Source: Gimesia fumaroli
Lineage (GTDB): Bacteria > Planctomycetota > Planctomycetia > Planctomycetales > Planctomycetaceae
Assembly (NCBI RefSeq): GCF_007754425.1
Contig: NZ_CP037452.1
Span: 4,253,164-4,317,163 of the forward strand
Direction: 5' to 3'
DNA: 64,000 nt
The position numbers and the translations under genes were made by a program. This document shows, piece after piece, positions 1-9,882 of this stretch. The notes under the pieces were generated by a model that did no database searches, was not told the DNA's origin, and worked only from the letters and a program-made list of their open reading frames with translations. Every line of letters begins with the position of its first letter. The stretch's first letter is position 1.

Positions 1-2128
1 GTAACGGGTCGGCCAGCTCCGCTTTGTGATGCAGCACATCAGGGGTCTTACTCAAAATCGTACGCAGTTCATCACCACTCTGACTTAACTGATGCAGATC
101 CGGACCAAATAACCTGACTTCTATCGGCGCATCGAATGGAGGTCCCTGCTCTAACTGCCTCACCAGCACACGCGAATGCGGTACCTTACGGTCAAGTTCC
201 CGCTGCAACTCATGGATCAGCTCCTGCCCACCTGATGCCGAGTTGAGCTGTACCAGGGCCTGGGCATAGTTAGACGCGTTTTCACGCTTGGCAATAATAT
301 TATAATAAAACTGTGGTGCACTCTCTCCCAGAAACCATTCGATCCCCTTCACTTGAGGATGCTCCAGAACCACGCGGCGAATCGTTTCGATCGTTTCCTT
401 TGTCTCCGCGAGAGAAGCATGCGCATTCAACTCCAGCTCGATATTCACCTGATCGCGATCTGCGGGAGGAAAGAACTGTTCGGGCAACGATCCTGCCACC
501 ATAAACCCACAAACAGGCAAGACACATCCCACCGCCACGCCAAGTAACGGGCGAGAAAACAGGATGTCCAGCGACTTCCGATATGCGTCGCGCATTCCCG
601 CATGACTGAAACCAATCTGCCACCAGTGAGCGTTGAGCGGGTCTTCTTCCGGATCTGCAAAGAGCGCAGCAATTGCGGGAATAACGGTCATCGCCAGGAA
701 GAAGGAACTGCTGATTGCCAGAATCACACTGACGGCAATCGAACCGACAAATTCTCCCGCGGGACCAGGCATCAGCGCGATCGGAGCAAACGCTAATACT
801 GTGGTTAATGTCGACCCCAACAAGGGTACTGCCAGATGACGAACCGTCGAGATAACCGCATCATCGGGGGCCATCCCGGAATGTAATTTTGATCGCACTT
901 CATCGACAACGACAATCGCATTATCGATCAACAGCCCCAGCGCAATAATCAGTCCTGTGACTGACATCTGGTGGATGGGAATATCCAGAAAACGCAATCC
1001 CGTCAGAACCATAAAGGCAGACAAAGGCAACGCCGTTCCAATCACCAGCGCATTCCGCCAGCCCATCATAAACACAATCACCGCGATGACGGCCAGCCCA
1101 CCGAACAATAAATTCCAGACCAGGCCATCCAGGCGTGCTTCCACATAGCGGTTTTGATCGAATAATGTCTGCACTTTCACGTCATTGGCCAGCCTCTGTT
1201 CAAATTCTTTAATAGCGGCGGTCGCTGCCTGGCTCCAGTGATCAATCCTCACGCTATCCCGCACGAACATACCTAAAGTCACTGCCGGTTTTCCATCTGC
1301 AATCACCAGACTGTTCAGAGGCAACGCGACTCCTTTTTTGATCGTGGCAATATCTCCCAACTGCACGGAATGGCCTTCCGCACCAAATTGAACCGGCGTG
1401 TTGGCAATCCGCGACAGGGAATCCAGTTCAGAATCCACGTCGATCGTCAAATCACTTTTCCGCCCACGCAGTAAGCCTGCTGTCAACTTGGCATCCGACG
1501 ATTCGACCTGATTCGCAATTTGCTGAACACTTAAGCCCAGAGCCGCAATACGATCAGGCTGAATTTCCGCAATAATTTCTTCTTCAGGATCGCCGAATGT
1601 ATCGATGTCTTCCGTACCGGAAATCGCTCGCAAACGGTCTTCCAGCTGCTTTGCCGTCCGCCTTAACACAGCATAATTCACATCATTCGGATTATCCCAA
1701 ACCAAAGCCACGATCAAAGCATATGCTTTGACTTCCAGTTCTTCAAAATCGGGTTCCTCTGCGCCGGCTGGAAATTCAACGCGTGCATCGTCAATTTTAT
1801 CCCGAATCCGCGACCAGACCTCGTCGACTTCGTACACATCATCCCGCAACTCAATCGTCATTGATGACATGCCGGTCCGGGAGATGGAACGCAGCTCTTT
1901 GATCTCATCGATCTCGCGAAGTTCCTCTTCGATCTTTTCAGAAACCAGCGATTCCACGCGTGTCGCGTCAGCGCCGGGAAAACGCGTATTCACTCGCGCG
2001 ACCCGTTGGGTCAGTACAGGGTCTTCCATCCGCGGCAGCACGTAATAACTGGAAAGACCAGCTACCGTAATCAACGCCATCAACAATATCAGCAATCGTC
2101 GATTTCGATAGAACAAACCTTCCAGCAT
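1..2128 (-). CDS. RND efflux transporter permease (AcrB/HAE family), 3' end outside window
   Basis: Inner-membrane proton-driven pump subunit of a tripartite efflux system. Reading the minus strand from the ATG at 2128 gives a start with a first transmembrane helix (residues about 11-30) followed by the RND signature YYVLPRMEDP, then the porter region beginning RVNTRFPGAD, all typical of AcrB-like proteins. About 709 residues are visible; the family is usually 1000-1100, so the C-terminus lies beyond base 1. An in-frame ATG at 2143 is an alternative start; 2128 is preferred because GGGGA sits 8 nt upstream of it. It lies about 70 nt downstream of the adaptor gene on the same strand, so the two form an operon. 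Substrate cannot be read from the sequence. Confidence 0.9.
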   Translation of the reverse strand, partial: MLEGLFYRNRRLLILLMALITVAGLSSYYVLPRMEDPVLTQRVARVNTRFPGADATRVESLVSEKIEEELREIDEIKELRSISRTGMSSMTIELRDDVYEVDEVWSRIRDKIDDARVEFPAGAEEPDFEELEVKAYALIVALVWDNPNDVNYAVLRRTAKQLEDRLRAISGTEDIDTFGDPEEEIIAEIQPDRIAALGLSVQQIANQVESSDAKLTAGLLRGRKSDLTIDVDSELDSLSRIANTPVQFGAEGHSVQLGDIATIKKGVALPLNSLVIADGKPAVTLGMFVRDSVRIDHWSQAATAAIKEFEQRLANDVKVQTLFDQNRYVEARLDGLVWNLLFGGLAVIAVIVFMMGWRNALVIGTALPLSAFMVLTGLRFLDIPIHQMSVTGLIIALGLLIDNAIVVVDEVRSKLHSGMAPDDAVISTVRHLAVPLLGSTLTTVLAFAPIALMPGPAGEFVGSIAVSVILAISSSFFLAMTVIPAIAALFADPEEDPLNAHWWQIGFSHAGMRDAYRKSLDILFSRPLLGVAVGCVLPVCGFMVAGSLPEQFFPPADRDQVNIELELNAHASLAETKETIETIRRVVLEHPQVKGIEWFLGESAPQFYYNIIAKRENASNYAQALVQLNSASGGQELIHELQRELDRKVPHSRVLVRQLEQGPPFDAPIEVRLFGPDLHQLSQSGDELRTILSKTPDVLHHKAELADPL

Positions 2129-2195
2129 GATTGAATTCCCCATTGATTCCCTGAAAGGTTTTCCTCTGTTTCGATAATTGCAACAATGCTGTCTT

Positions 2196-3473
2196 TTAGC
2201 GGATCGACTTAACTACAACAGGCTGCCTGTTGGCCAGCTTATGAATTCCATCGACTACGATCTGATCGCCTGTCTGAAGTGTCCCCCGTACCAGTACTCG
2301 ATCTCCTTCCGTGTGTAATACTTCAATTTGACGTTTCTCTAATACGGTCTCCTCTTCCTGTGTTCCATCAACCACAGCATAAGCAGACCACAGGCCGCGT
2401 TCTCCACGCGCCAATGCACTCAAAGGCAGCCAGAACCCCTGCATCTGAATCGGTTCGGAAATGGTAATTCGAATCACCTGTCCGGGAACAAGAGACTGAG
2501 AAGCCTTTGAATTCAACGCCAGCACAACCTCCTGAGTCCGTGTCACGGGATCGAGTTCCGGCAAAATCGCCTTCAGCGTGGCCTCATATGATTTTCCATT
2601 CAACTGAACTGCCTGCTGCGTACCTCGTTCCAGGTTCCCGGCCATCTCAACGGGAACGCCGATGTGTGCTTCCAGTTTTTGATCTTCTACCAGTCGAAAT
2701 AAAGGTACATTGAGCGGGATAACCGTACCTTCGTCCGCATAGCGTTTCGAAATGCGTCCGCTGAATGGTGCCTTTAAGACAGCATCATCCAAATCGACCT
2801 GATTATCAGCTAACGATGCATCCAGGTTTGCCACGACCGCGGTCTGGGCATCGATCTGTTCTTTCCGCGTCCCTTCCTTTAGTTCAGACAGACGATTCTG
2901 AGCAGCATCTAACTGTGCCTGTTGTTGCTCCACATCATACTGAGATGCTTCAAATACAGATTTGGAAATCGCATTTCGCTTCAGCAGTTCCTCATTACGC
3001 GCATGATCGGCTTTCAGATTTTTCAACCTGGAACTCAGCTGCCGGGCCTCCGCTTCCGCAACGGCGATCGTTTGTTGACGCGGGCCCGCCTTTAATTCAT
3101 TGAGCTTGGCCTGAGCAGCCGCCCGTTCTGCCTGCAGCTGCAATCGCACCACTTCCAGATGCCGTGTATTCAAATTGGCCAGAACCATATTCTCCTGAAC
3201 CGTATCCCCCTCATCCACAGCAACGTTGATCAGTTTTCCGCTTCTTTCAAATGCCAGCTCACTCGTCCGTGCGGCTGCTACGCGCCCGGTATAACTTCGC
3301 TGACGTACAAACGATTTGACGGGCTTCAGTTTGACAACTTCAACGGGAACCCCCACCTGTTTTGTATTGGTATCCGCTAATTCTGTAGAGAAAGCGACTT
3401 CAGAATACTCCCAGAATGCCACCGGCACACCAATCAGAATAAACGTGAATAACAGAAGTTGAAAGCGTTTCAT
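2196..3473 (-). CDS. RND efflux periplasmic adaptor (HlyD/membrane fusion protein)
   Basis: Periplasmic adaptor that links the RND pump to an outer-membrane channel. The protein (425 residues from the ATG at 3473) begins with a hydrophobic signal/anchor, then a lipoyl half (GRVAAARTSELAFERSGKL), a long Ala/Glu/Gln-rich alpha-helical hairpin (about residues 115-215), the second lipoyl half (DAVLKAPFSGRISKRY), and beta-barrel and membrane-proximal domains ending near VVDGIHKLANRQPV. A GTG nine nt upstream is possible but has no advantage. It is first in the two-gene efflux operon, and a TetR operator-like palindrome sits 16 nt upstream of its start, so repression by the neighbouring TetR protein is likely. 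Confidence 0.92.
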   Translation of the reverse strand: MKRFQLLLFTFILIGVPVAFWEYSEVAFSTELADTNTKQVGVPVEVVKLKPVKSFVRQRSYTGRVAAARTSELAFERSGKLINVAVDEGDTVQENMVLANLNTRHLEVVRLQLQAERAAAQAKLNELKAGPRQQTIAVAEAEARQLSSRLKNLKADHARNEELLKRNAISKSVFEASQYDVEQQQAQLDAAQNRLSELKEGTRKEQIDAQTAVVANLDASLADNQVDLDDAVLKAPFSGRISKRYADEGTVIPLNVPLFRLVEDQKLEAHIGVPVEMAGNLERGTQQAVQLNGKSYEATLKAILPELDPVTRTQEVVLALNSKASQSLVPGQVIRITISEPIQMQGFWLPLSALARGERGLWSAYAVVDGTQEEETVLEKRQIEVLHTEGDRVLVRGTLQTGDQIVVDGIHKLANRQPVVVKSIR

Positions 3474-3488
3474 AAGAACCACACATTT

Positions 3489-3501
3489 TGACGAAACGTC
3501 A
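3489..3501. promoter_or_regulatory. Operator-like palindrome upstream of the efflux operon
   Basis: TGACG-AAA-CGTCA, a perfect 5-bp inverted repeat with a 3-nt centre, between the TetR stop and the adaptor start. The same arms with the same spacing recur upstream of the TetR gene at 4267-4279. A shared site at both promoters is the usual arrangement for a local autoregulated TetR repressor. Seen directly; the binding itself is inferred. Confidence 0.6.
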
Positions 3502-3524
3502 TTTTATTGTCAAAAAAACACCGT

Positions 3525-4253
3525 TTAAACAGGGATCTGTGGTAGCTCATTTCCAAAGACCTCCTGACTCACGCGATCAAAAACCGCGTCATAATCGACT
3601 TCGGTACTGAGCGGCTGCCATTGAATCCCGTCCAAAAAACGATGGTAATTTCGGCGTACCATATTAAAAGGATCAGACATCCCTAACTCCCCCAGCGAAT
3701 TGCTGGTGGTAATAATCGAATATCCACCAACCGAAAGCGACCACAGCCCAAAGACAATTTCTTCGGGTGAGGCATTCTCAACTAGATGAACGTCCCCTCT
3801 GGCAATTCCATCACGCACAATTCCACCCACGATGCCGATGCAGCGATGTTCGTAATTTGACATTAAATTACGTCGTTCTTCGGAGGTTTTATCCCAAATC
3901 GAATCCAGGCGAATCGTTTGTTCGACACAAAAATGGTCGGGATAAGTCTTCACAAATAACTCGGCTGCCGTCCCGATCGCAGCAATCCGCTCGCGTGATG
4001 TTGCCTGAAACAAAGCCGCCTTTTCAAACATCGCCAACCGCTTTTCCAGCGTCTGAATCGCCAGCGTGATGATGATTTCTTCTTTGCAGGAAAAGTGGTT
4101 ATAAATCGTCCCTTTGGAATATTCGAGCATGCTCGTCAGACGATCCATATTCAGGCCGTTGTAGCCCCCTTCAATGAACATGGGGCGTGCGCATTCGAGA
4201 ATCTTCGCTTCACGTTCCTGAATTTCACGTTGTTTGCGATCACTGGTTTTCAT
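3525..4253 (-). CDS. TetR/AcrR family transcriptional regulator
   Basis: Likely local repressor of the efflux operon. The first 60 or so residues hold the TetR helix-turn-helix (AKILECARPMFIEGGYNGLN then LEYSKGTIYNHFSCKEEII, the classic GTxYxHF recognition helix). The remainder is a helical ligand-binding and dimerisation domain with no recognisable ligand signature. The ATG at 4253 is chosen because GAGGA lies just ahead of it; a TTG at 4280 would extend the protein into the operator palindrome. 242 residues, slightly long for the family, with a C-terminal extension of about 40 residues. It is upstream of and codirectional with the adaptor gene, separated by 51 nt that contain the second operator-like site. 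Confidence 0.9.
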   Translation of the reverse strand: MKTSDRKQREIQEREAKILECARPMFIEGGYNGLNMDRLTSMLEYSKGTIYNHFSCKEEIIITLAIQTLEKRLAMFEKAALFQATSRERIAAIGTAAELFVKTYPDHFCVEQTIRLDSIWDKTSEERRNLMSNYEHRCIGIVGGIVRDGIARGDVHLVENASPEEIVFGLWSLSVGGYSIITTSNSLGELGMSDPFNMVRRNYHRFLDGIQWQPLSTEVDYDAVFDRVSQEVFGNELPQIPV

Positions 4254-4265
4254 AACATCCTCATT

Positions 4266-4280
4266 TTGACGGATCGTCAA
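4266..4280. promoter_or_regulatory. Operator-like palindrome upstream of TetR gene
   Basis: TTGACG-GAT-CGTCAA, a perfect 6-bp inverted repeat with a 3-nt centre, 13 nt upstream of the chosen TetR start. It matches the arm sequence and spacing of the site at 3489-3501. Probably the autoregulatory operator. Confidence 0.6.
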
Positions 4281-4593
4281 TTTCTGTCAACATTTTTCTC
4301 TGGTTTATTTGAGTTTCCGCACAGATTCCCCAGTCAGAACTTCAAAAGCTTGCTTAGGCACCATATTATTATTGACGTTAGCCATTAGTGCAATTGAACT
4401 TAACTCAACATTGTTCTTCATCGCTGAATTGAGAGCGAAGCAGCCCTCGAAGCGCGTCGGAGGTCTAGAGAAAGCAGACAGCTGACCATTCACGACGTCA
4501 ATTCCATCAGAATCACGGTGATCACTTCAGCGGGAGCGGTACGAATCATTAGAGAACCAGTGCATGTCCTCGATATCAGTCACACGGCAAGAC
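4281..4593. other. Intergenic region without a supported gene
   Basis: About 310 nt between the TetR gene and the end of the sigma54 activator gene. A 62-codon open frame on the minus strand (4305-4493) resembles nothing I know and has no ribosome binding site. The stretch should hold the TetR promoter near its left end and the 3' end of the activator transcript at its right; I see no clear terminator hairpin. Confidence 0.4.
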
Positions 4594-6027
4594 TTACTTG
4601 CTCTGCTCTTCTTTCTGCTTCTGGTATTCTTTGAGTTTACGATAAAGTGTTCGCTCGCCTATGCCCAGCATTTTCGCCGCTTCTTCACGTTTGCCATCAG
4701 CCAGATCAAGGGCCCGTTCAATATAATACCGTTCCACTTCCGCGAACGGTCGGCCGATCAGAAAATCAGCCCCCGAACGATCGGAGGTATAACTACTGTC
4801 GCCTTCCGGCCCTCCCAATGGGACAATTTCTTCAGGCAAATCATCTAAATCCAGCACGCCATCCGTATCAAGAACCAGCATTCGCTCGGCTGCATTTCGC
4901 AACTGACGAATATTTCCCGGCCAGTCATAAGCCATCAGAGCGCGGCGGGCAGCGCGAGAAACTCCTTCGTAAGGTTTATCGTACTGAGAAGAAAGTTCTT
5001 TCAAAAAGTGATCGGTGAGCAAAGGGATATCTCCCCTGCGTTCTCGCAGAGGAGGCAGCTCAATTTTGACCACAGACAAGCGGTAGTAGAGGTCCTGCCG
5101 AAACGATCCCTGCTTGACCATCTCTAGTAGGTCAGCATTTGTAGCTGCCACCAGTCGTACATTCAAAGTGATTTCTTCATTCGTGCCCAGCCGGGCAATT
5201 TTGCGATCTTCCAACACACGCAATAACTTAATCTGCGTCTGCATCGGCATTTCACCGACTTCATCGAGAAACAGCGTTCCTCCGTTCGCATGCTCAAATT
5301 TACCAATCCGCTTTCCCACGGCACCGGTAAACGCACCTTGTTCATGCCCGAAGAGTTCACTTTCCAGAATACTATCGGGCAACGCCGATATATTCAGAGG
5401 CACAAATGGTTTGCTTTTCCGTTCGCTGTTTTGATGAATCGCACGAGCTACCAGTTCTTTGCCAGTCCCACTTTCACCTTCAATCAAAACGGTACTGTTG
5501 GTTGACGCCACATTCTTCAGTTTGTCAACAATTTTATGCATTTGGGGCGTATTACCAATCACCCCTTCAAAGCCAAATTTTTCATCGAGCCGACGATGCA
5601 GCTCCGCATTCCGACGCATCAGTCGCACTCGAGTCGAGGCCTTCTCTACGGCGTTACGCAGCTCGCTAATATCGAGTGGCTTCGTCAGATACGTATACGC
5701 GCCCAGCTGCATTGCGGTCACGGCGGAATTGATCGAACCATGCCCGGTCAGCACAATCACTTCTGCATCGGGTAGCTCTTCCTTGGCTGTTCTGAGAATC
5801 GATAAGCCATCTACCCCATCCATACGTAAATCAGTGATGACAATGTCAGCTGTCTCACGCTCAATCAGTTTGGCCCCCTGCTCTCCAGAGGTCGCAATCT
5901 TACATTCACACCCCACACGCTCCAGGCTTTCTGCCACAGCCTGTGCATGGGCTTCATCGTCATCAATAATCAAGACCCGAATCACAATCGATTCGAGGTC
6001 TGTATCCTTTGTGTCTTTTGAGCTCAT
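4594..6027 (-). CDS. NtrC-family sigma54-dependent response regulator
   Basis: Two-component activator of sigma54 RNA polymerase. Domains in order: receiver (residues about 16-130) with acidic pocket D22-D24, phosphoacceptor D66 and K116; AAA+ ATPase (about 155-385) with Walker A GESGTGKE at 184-191, the sigma54-contact loop GAFTGA at 231-236 and Walker [15 protein letters not shown]-terminal Fis-type helix-turn-helix ([21 protein letters not shown]). All key residues are present and the length (477) is normal, so it should be active. It lies downstream of the histidine kinase gene on the same strand with 163 nt between them; the pair is the likely phosphorelay. Target promoters are not visible here. 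Confidence 0.96.
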   Translation of the reverse strand: MSSKDTKDTDLESIVIRVLIIDDDEAHAQAVAESLERVGCECKIATSGEQGAKLIERETADIVITDLRMDGVDGLSILRTAKEELPDAEVIVLTGHGSINSAVTAMQLGAYTYLTKPLDISELRNAVEKASTRVRLMRRNAELHRRLDEKFGFEGVIGNTPQMHKIVDKLKNVASTNSTVLIEGESGTGKELVARAIHQNSERKSKPFVPLNISALPDSILESELFGHEQGAFTGAVGKRIGKFEHANGGTLFLDEVGEMPMQTQIKLLRVLEDRKIARLGTNEEITLNVRLVAATNADLLEMVKQGSFRQDLYYRLSVVKIELPPLRERRGDIPLLTDHFLKELSSQYDKPYEGVSRAARRALMAYDWPGNIRQLRNAAERMLVLDTDGVLDLDDLPEEIVPLGGPEGDSSYTSDRSGADFLIGRPFAEVERYYIERALDLADGKREEAAKMLGIGERTLYRKLKEYQKQKEEQSK

Positions 6028-6067
6028 CGAGCAGACTCTAAGCCTTTACTGATTCAAATAGGAAGGT

Positions 6068-6088
6068 GTTACTCCCGCCGGGAGTGAC
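6068..6088. other. Hairpin in the kinase-regulator intergenic leader
   Basis: ACTCCC-GCC-GGGAGT with additional outer GT/AC pairs, a compact GC-rich inverted repeat in the leader of the response regulator. On the minus (transcribed) strand it is not followed by a T run, so it is not a standard terminator; it may be a processing or stability element, or a protein site. Confidence 0.4.
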
Positions 6089-6190
6089 TTTTTCTCAAGA
6101 TAATTTTAGCCTAAAACGAGTCAATCACCACCCGTACAAGCCACATCTGACTCTAGTCGAAAACAAATCTCTGCGTTCAATAATGCGTCT

Positions 6191-6925
6191 TCAGCATACC
6201 GGAAACGAGATGGTAAAGCGAGTTCCCCGCCCTGGTTCACTTTCACATTCAATCGTCCCATGATGCGCATCGATGATTTTTTTGACCGTCGGCAGACCTA
6301 AGCCGCTGCCTCCGGATTTGGTAGAAAAGAAAGCATCAAACATTCGTGACTTCACTTTTTCATCAATGCCTTTCCCATTATCAATCAGGTCAAGATAAAC
6401 CATTCCGTTTTTGTGATAGGTCTGCAACTCAATCAGTCCACCATCGGGCATGGCTTGAATCACGTTTAGAGCCAAGTTCATCAGCACCTGCCGAAACAAA
6501 GCTTGATCCACCTGAATCGGTGGCAAATCTGCATCAAAGTGCGGACTGATCTCAATATTCGCCTCTCGTGCCTGCGGTCGAAAAAAGTCGATAAAATCAC
6601 TGACTAGATCATTCAGATTCGCTGCACTCAAAGCCAGCTTACCGACTCTGGCAAATTGCAGAAATGCATCCAGGATATCCTGCAGATGCTTACATTCCCG
6701 CTGCACACTTTCGACTTTTTTCAACATCCGATGTTTCGCCGGAACATCGAGAGAATCCAGATCTTCGGTGAGCAACTCCAGATTCATGCTCATGGTCGAA
6801 AGAGGATTCTTGATTTCGTGAGCCAGGCCACCAGCAAGGGTCGCGATTTCCGAATACTGTGCTTCAAACTTTTCGCGTTCACCAACGCTTAACGGGCTCT
6901 CATTCATTGCAGATGTTCTCGACAT
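6191..6925 (-). CDS. Sensor histidine kinase, soluble, NtrB-like transmitter only
   Basis: Autophosphorylating kinase that most likely feeds the downstream NtrC-type regulator. From the ATG at 6925 (GGGAAG five nt upstream) the protein has a short head, then HisKA with the H-box LAHEIKNPL (H at about residue 36), N-box NLALNVIQAM, G1 box DNGKGI, F box FDAFFSTK and G2 box GSGLGLP. There is no transmembrane segment, PAS or other sensor domain in about 244 residues, so its input must come from another protein or from the short N-terminal segment. An ATG at 6949 would add 8 residues but has no ribosome site. Confidence 0.92.
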   Translation of the reverse strand: MSRTSAMNESPLSVGEREKFEAQYSEIATLAGGLAHEIKNPLSTMSMNLELLTEDLDSLDVPAKHRMLKKVESVQRECKHLQDILDAFLQFARVGKLALSAANLNDLVSDFIDFFRPQAREANIEISPHFDADLPPIQVDQALFRQVLMNLALNVIQAMPDGGLIELQTYHKNGMVYLDLIDNGKGIDEKVKSRMFDAFFSTKSGGSGLGLPTVKKIIDAHHGTIECESEPGRGTRFTISFPVC

Positions 6926-7017
6926 TGAATCTTCCCAACCATTCAACATTCAATTGAAGTGCAAACGACTCATACTTCGATTGATCTATGTATTACTAGT
7001 CTCATGTCTATATAAAT

Positions 7018-7059
7018 AAAACGATGAAGTCATCTCACGTCGAGCTCCTTCATCGTTTT
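7018..7059 (-). terminator. Intrinsic terminator of the rpsO-pnp operon
   Basis: A 12-bp perfect stem, AAAACGATGAAG at 7018-7029 pairing with CTTCATCGTTTT at 7048-7059, 32 nt after the pnp stop. Read on the minus strand the stem ends in TTTT and runs into an AT-rich stretch (TTTATATA), as expected for Rho-independent termination. The mirrored A/T tails would also allow function on the plus strand. Confidence 0.8.
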
Positions 7060-7090
7060 ATAGTTTTATCAGATCAAAGACAAACGTCTT

Positions 7091-9226
7091 TTATTCTTCT
7101 TCAGCGTCCGCTTCACCATCTCCGTTGCTTTCTGCCGCCTGTTCCGCCAGAACAGCTTTACGGGAAAGTTTAACACGGTTCTGATCATCGACGGCAATCA
7201 CTTTGACCTGCAAGCGGTCACCCATCTTGCAGATATCACCAACTGATTTAACGAATCCGTCAGACAGTTCGCTGATGTGGCACAGGCCATCTTTACCTGG
7301 AGCAATCTCGATGAATGCACCAAATTCTTTGATTGAGCTGACCACACCATCATAAATACGACCTACACGAATTTCTTCGGTCAATGCTTCGATGTGTGCC
7401 ATCGCTTTTTCAACAACAGAAACGTTTCCACCGGATACCGTAACAGTACCATCATCCTGGATATCGATAGTCGCACCAGTTTCTTCCTGAATCGCACGGA
7501 TTGTTTTTCCGCCAGGTCCGATCAGCAAGCCAATCTTTTCAGGATTGATCTTAGTCTGATGCAGTCGAGGTGCATAAGCAGAAATCTCAGCACGAGGACG
7601 ACGAATGGCAGTCAACATCGTTCGTAACAGATCCAGTCGGGCTGTTTTGGCCTGATCCAAGGTCGCACGAATAATTTCTTCGCTGATCCCTTCATTCTTC
7701 AGGTCCAGCTGAATTCCTGTAATCCCTTTCTGGGTTCCGGCAACTTTGAAGTCCATATCACAGAAGTGATCTTCATCACCAATGATGTCAGTCAGAACTT
7801 TAAACTCATCACCAGAGGTCACCAGACCGATTGAAATCCCAGCGACAGGCTGACGCAAAGGAACACCGGCATCCATTAGAGCCAATGTCGCTGAACAGAC
7901 AGACGCCATCGAACTACTTCCGTTGGATTCAAGAATATCGGAAATCACACGGATTGTATAAGGAAAATCTTCTTCGCTTGGCATAACAGGTGCCACAGAA
8001 CGTTCTGCCAGACAACCATGACCAATCTCGCGACGTCCTGGTCCTCGAATCGGTCGGCATTCCCCCACAGAAAACGAAGGGAAGTAGTAATGCAACATAA
8101 ATCGTTGCAATTCTTCTTCAAACAGACCATCAACACGTTGCTTGTCACGAGATGTTCCCAATGTGACGGTAGCCATCGACTGGGTTTCACCTCGTGTGAA
8201 TAAAGCTGAACCGTGAACGCGTGGTAAAGGTCCTGTTTCACAGGAAACATCACGCAGCATATCAGGAGTACGTCCATCCAGACGACGACCTGACATAGCC
8301 AGCTCACGCACGGCTCGCTCTTCGAGATCATGAAACGCTTCGCCGAACTGGCCACGAGTCGCACCATCTTCGGTTGTCTCGGCTTCTTCCGGGAAGAACT
8401 TTTCAATCAGTTCATCGCGAATGGCTTTGGCACCTTCACGTCGTTCTGCTTTGACTGTGCTTTGCATCGCAGAGTTCAGTCGCTGATAGATCGCATCATC
8501 CAACTTGGCGATGAAGGGATTTTCCGGAGGTGCTTCATACTCAAATGGTTCAATACCTGCTTTATCCCGCAATTCCAATTGCAGTTTGCAGATCTTACCC
8601 AGCTCTTTATGAGCGAACATAATGGCGGCTGCCATTTCGTCCTCAGGAATTTGATCGCCAAATCCTTCGATCATCAACACAGATTCAACTGTTCCGGCGA
8701 CAATCAGGTCCAGATCACTTTCCGCAATCTGTTCGCGTGTCGGGAAGGGAATCAGCTCACCGTCAATGCGACCGACTCGTACTGCACCAATGGGTCCCTT
8801 GAAGGGAACAGGTGAGAGACAGAGAGCAGCACTGGCTGCATTGATAGAAAGCACGTCCGGGTCATTCACGCCATCGCATGACATGACATTAGACTGGATT
8901 TGTAATTCGTCATTAAACCCTTTTGGGAAGAGCGGACGAATGGGACGGTCTGTTAAACGAGCCGTCAAAATTTCTTTCGTTGTGGGACGCCCTTCGCGTT
9001 TTAAAAACCCACCAGGAAACTTACCTGCTGCGGCAGTTCGTTCCCGATAATCAACTGTTAATGGGAAAAAATCTATCCCGGGTCTTGCTGGTCCTGTTGC
9101 TGAAGCAACAAAAACAACTGTTTCACCATATTGAATCAATACAGAGCCTGCGGCCTGCTTCGCTAACTGACCAGTTGTAAGACTTAGATTCTGTCCGCCA
9201 ACCTCACATTCAACAACTACTTTCAC
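7091..9226 (-). CDS. pnp: Polyribonucleotide nucleotidyltransferase (PNPase)
   Basis: Phosphorolytic 3'-to-5' exoribonuclease of mRNA decay. The 711-residue protein has the standard order: first RNase PH domain (DYRERTAAAGKFPGGF near residue 60), helical linker, second RNase PH domain with SNGSSSMASVCS and the catalytic region GDEDHFCDMDFKVAGT, KH domain (LIGPGGKTIRAI near 565) and S1 domain (GRIYDGVVSSIKEFGAFIEI near 632), with an acidic tail. Length and motifs are normal. It follows rpsO on the same strand by 55 nt, the classic rpsO-pnp arrangement, and is followed by a strong terminator. Confidence 0.98.
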   Translation of the reverse strand: MKVVVECEVGGQNLSLTTGQLAKQAAGSVLIQYGETVVFVASATGPARPGIDFFPLTVDYRERTAAAGKFPGGFLKREGRPTTKEILTARLTDRPIRPLFPKGFNDELQIQSNVMSCDGVNDPDVLSINAASAALCLSPVPFKGPIGAVRVGRIDGELIPFPTREQIAESDLDLIVAGTVESVLMIEGFGDQIPEDEMAAAIMFAHKELGKICKLQLELRDKAGIEPFEYEAPPENPFIAKLDDAIYQRLNSAMQSTVKAERREGAKAIRDELIEKFFPEEAETTEDGATRGQFGEAFHDLEERAVRELAMSGRRLDGRTPDMLRDVSCETGPLPRVHGSALFTRGETQSMATVTLGTSRDKQRVDGLFEEELQRFMLHYYFPSFSVGECRPIRGPGRREIGHGCLAERSVAPVMPSEEDFPYTIRVISDILESNGSSSMASVCSATLALMDAGVPLRQPVAGISIGLVTSGDEFKVLTDIIGDEDHFCDMDFKVAGTQKGITGIQLDLKNEGISEEIIRATLDQAKTARLDLLRTMLTAIRRPRAEISAYAPRLHQTKINPEKIGLLIGPGGKTIRAIQEETGATIDIQDDGTVTVSGGNVSVVEKAMAHIEALTEEIRVGRIYDGVVSSIKEFGAFIEIAPGKDGLCHISELSDGFVKSVGDICKMGDRLQVKVIAVDDQNRVKLSRKAVLAEQAAESNGDGEADAEEE

Positions 9227-9281
9227 AATAATTTCCTAATTCTTTTTCCGACAAACCGACTCAGATCAGCGAACACCGAAA

Positions 9282-9551
9282 CTATTTTCGGATGTTTAAC
9301 CGATCCAGAATTTCCCTGTAGCTTTCTGCATTCTTTTTGTGCAAATAATCAAGCAGACCACGTCGACGACTTACCATCTGCAGTAAGCCTCTCCGACTGG
9401 CATGATCTTTTGAATTTGATCGTAAATGCTCTGTTAAATTGACAATCCGTTCTGTAAGTACAGCAATCTGCACTTCAGCAGATCCGGTATCCCCTGTTTT
9501 GGACTGATATTCTTGAATCAATTCTGCTCTTCGTTCCTGTGTGACTGACAT
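9282..9551 (-). CDS. rpsO: 30S ribosomal protein S15
   Basis: 89-residue small-subunit protein that binds the central domain of 16S rRNA. The sequence carries the S15 core ([43 protein letters not shown]). Length is exactly typical. First gene of the rpsO-pnp operon; in other bacteria S15 represses its own translation, but no such RNA fold was identified here. Confidence 0.98.
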   Translation of the reverse strand: MSVTQERRAELIQEYQSKTGDTGSAEVQIAVLTERIVNLTEHLRSNSKDHASRRGLLQMVSRRRGLLDYLHKKNAESYREILDRLNIRK

Positions 9552-9882
9552 TCTTCTAACCTAAACCTTTAAAACAAACTACATGACAAACAGAGAAGAT
9601 CGGGGATTACCCAATGCTAAAGATAGCCACTACGTTCCGTGTCTTGACTTTTTAGACTGGTAATGGCGAGAGAAAACCAAGCTATTACGCTAGCTTTCAG
9701 GGCATTAAAGGTAACTAATGTAGCATTTTGAATAGATTATTCAATGGATACGCTACCTCGAAAACGAAAACCTTTTTGAATAGAATCAGTTAGGTAAATT
9801 TCACTTAAAATCGCCCCAGCAAATATCCTTACGTACACTCACCATCAACTATCATGCCAGAAGCAATATGGCCAGACAACTT
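9552..9882. other. Intergenic region, promoter region of rpsO
   Basis: 331 nt between the end of the NfeD-type gene and rpsO. It must hold the rpsO promoter (minus strand), but I see only weak hexamers. A small inverted repeat AAGCTA-N6-TAGCTT lies near 9680-9697. No gene is supported. Confidence 0.4.

Noticed and set aside
4305-4493. 62-codon minus-strand open frame between the TetR and NtrC-type genes
   Set aside because: No ribosome site, no motif, atypical composition.
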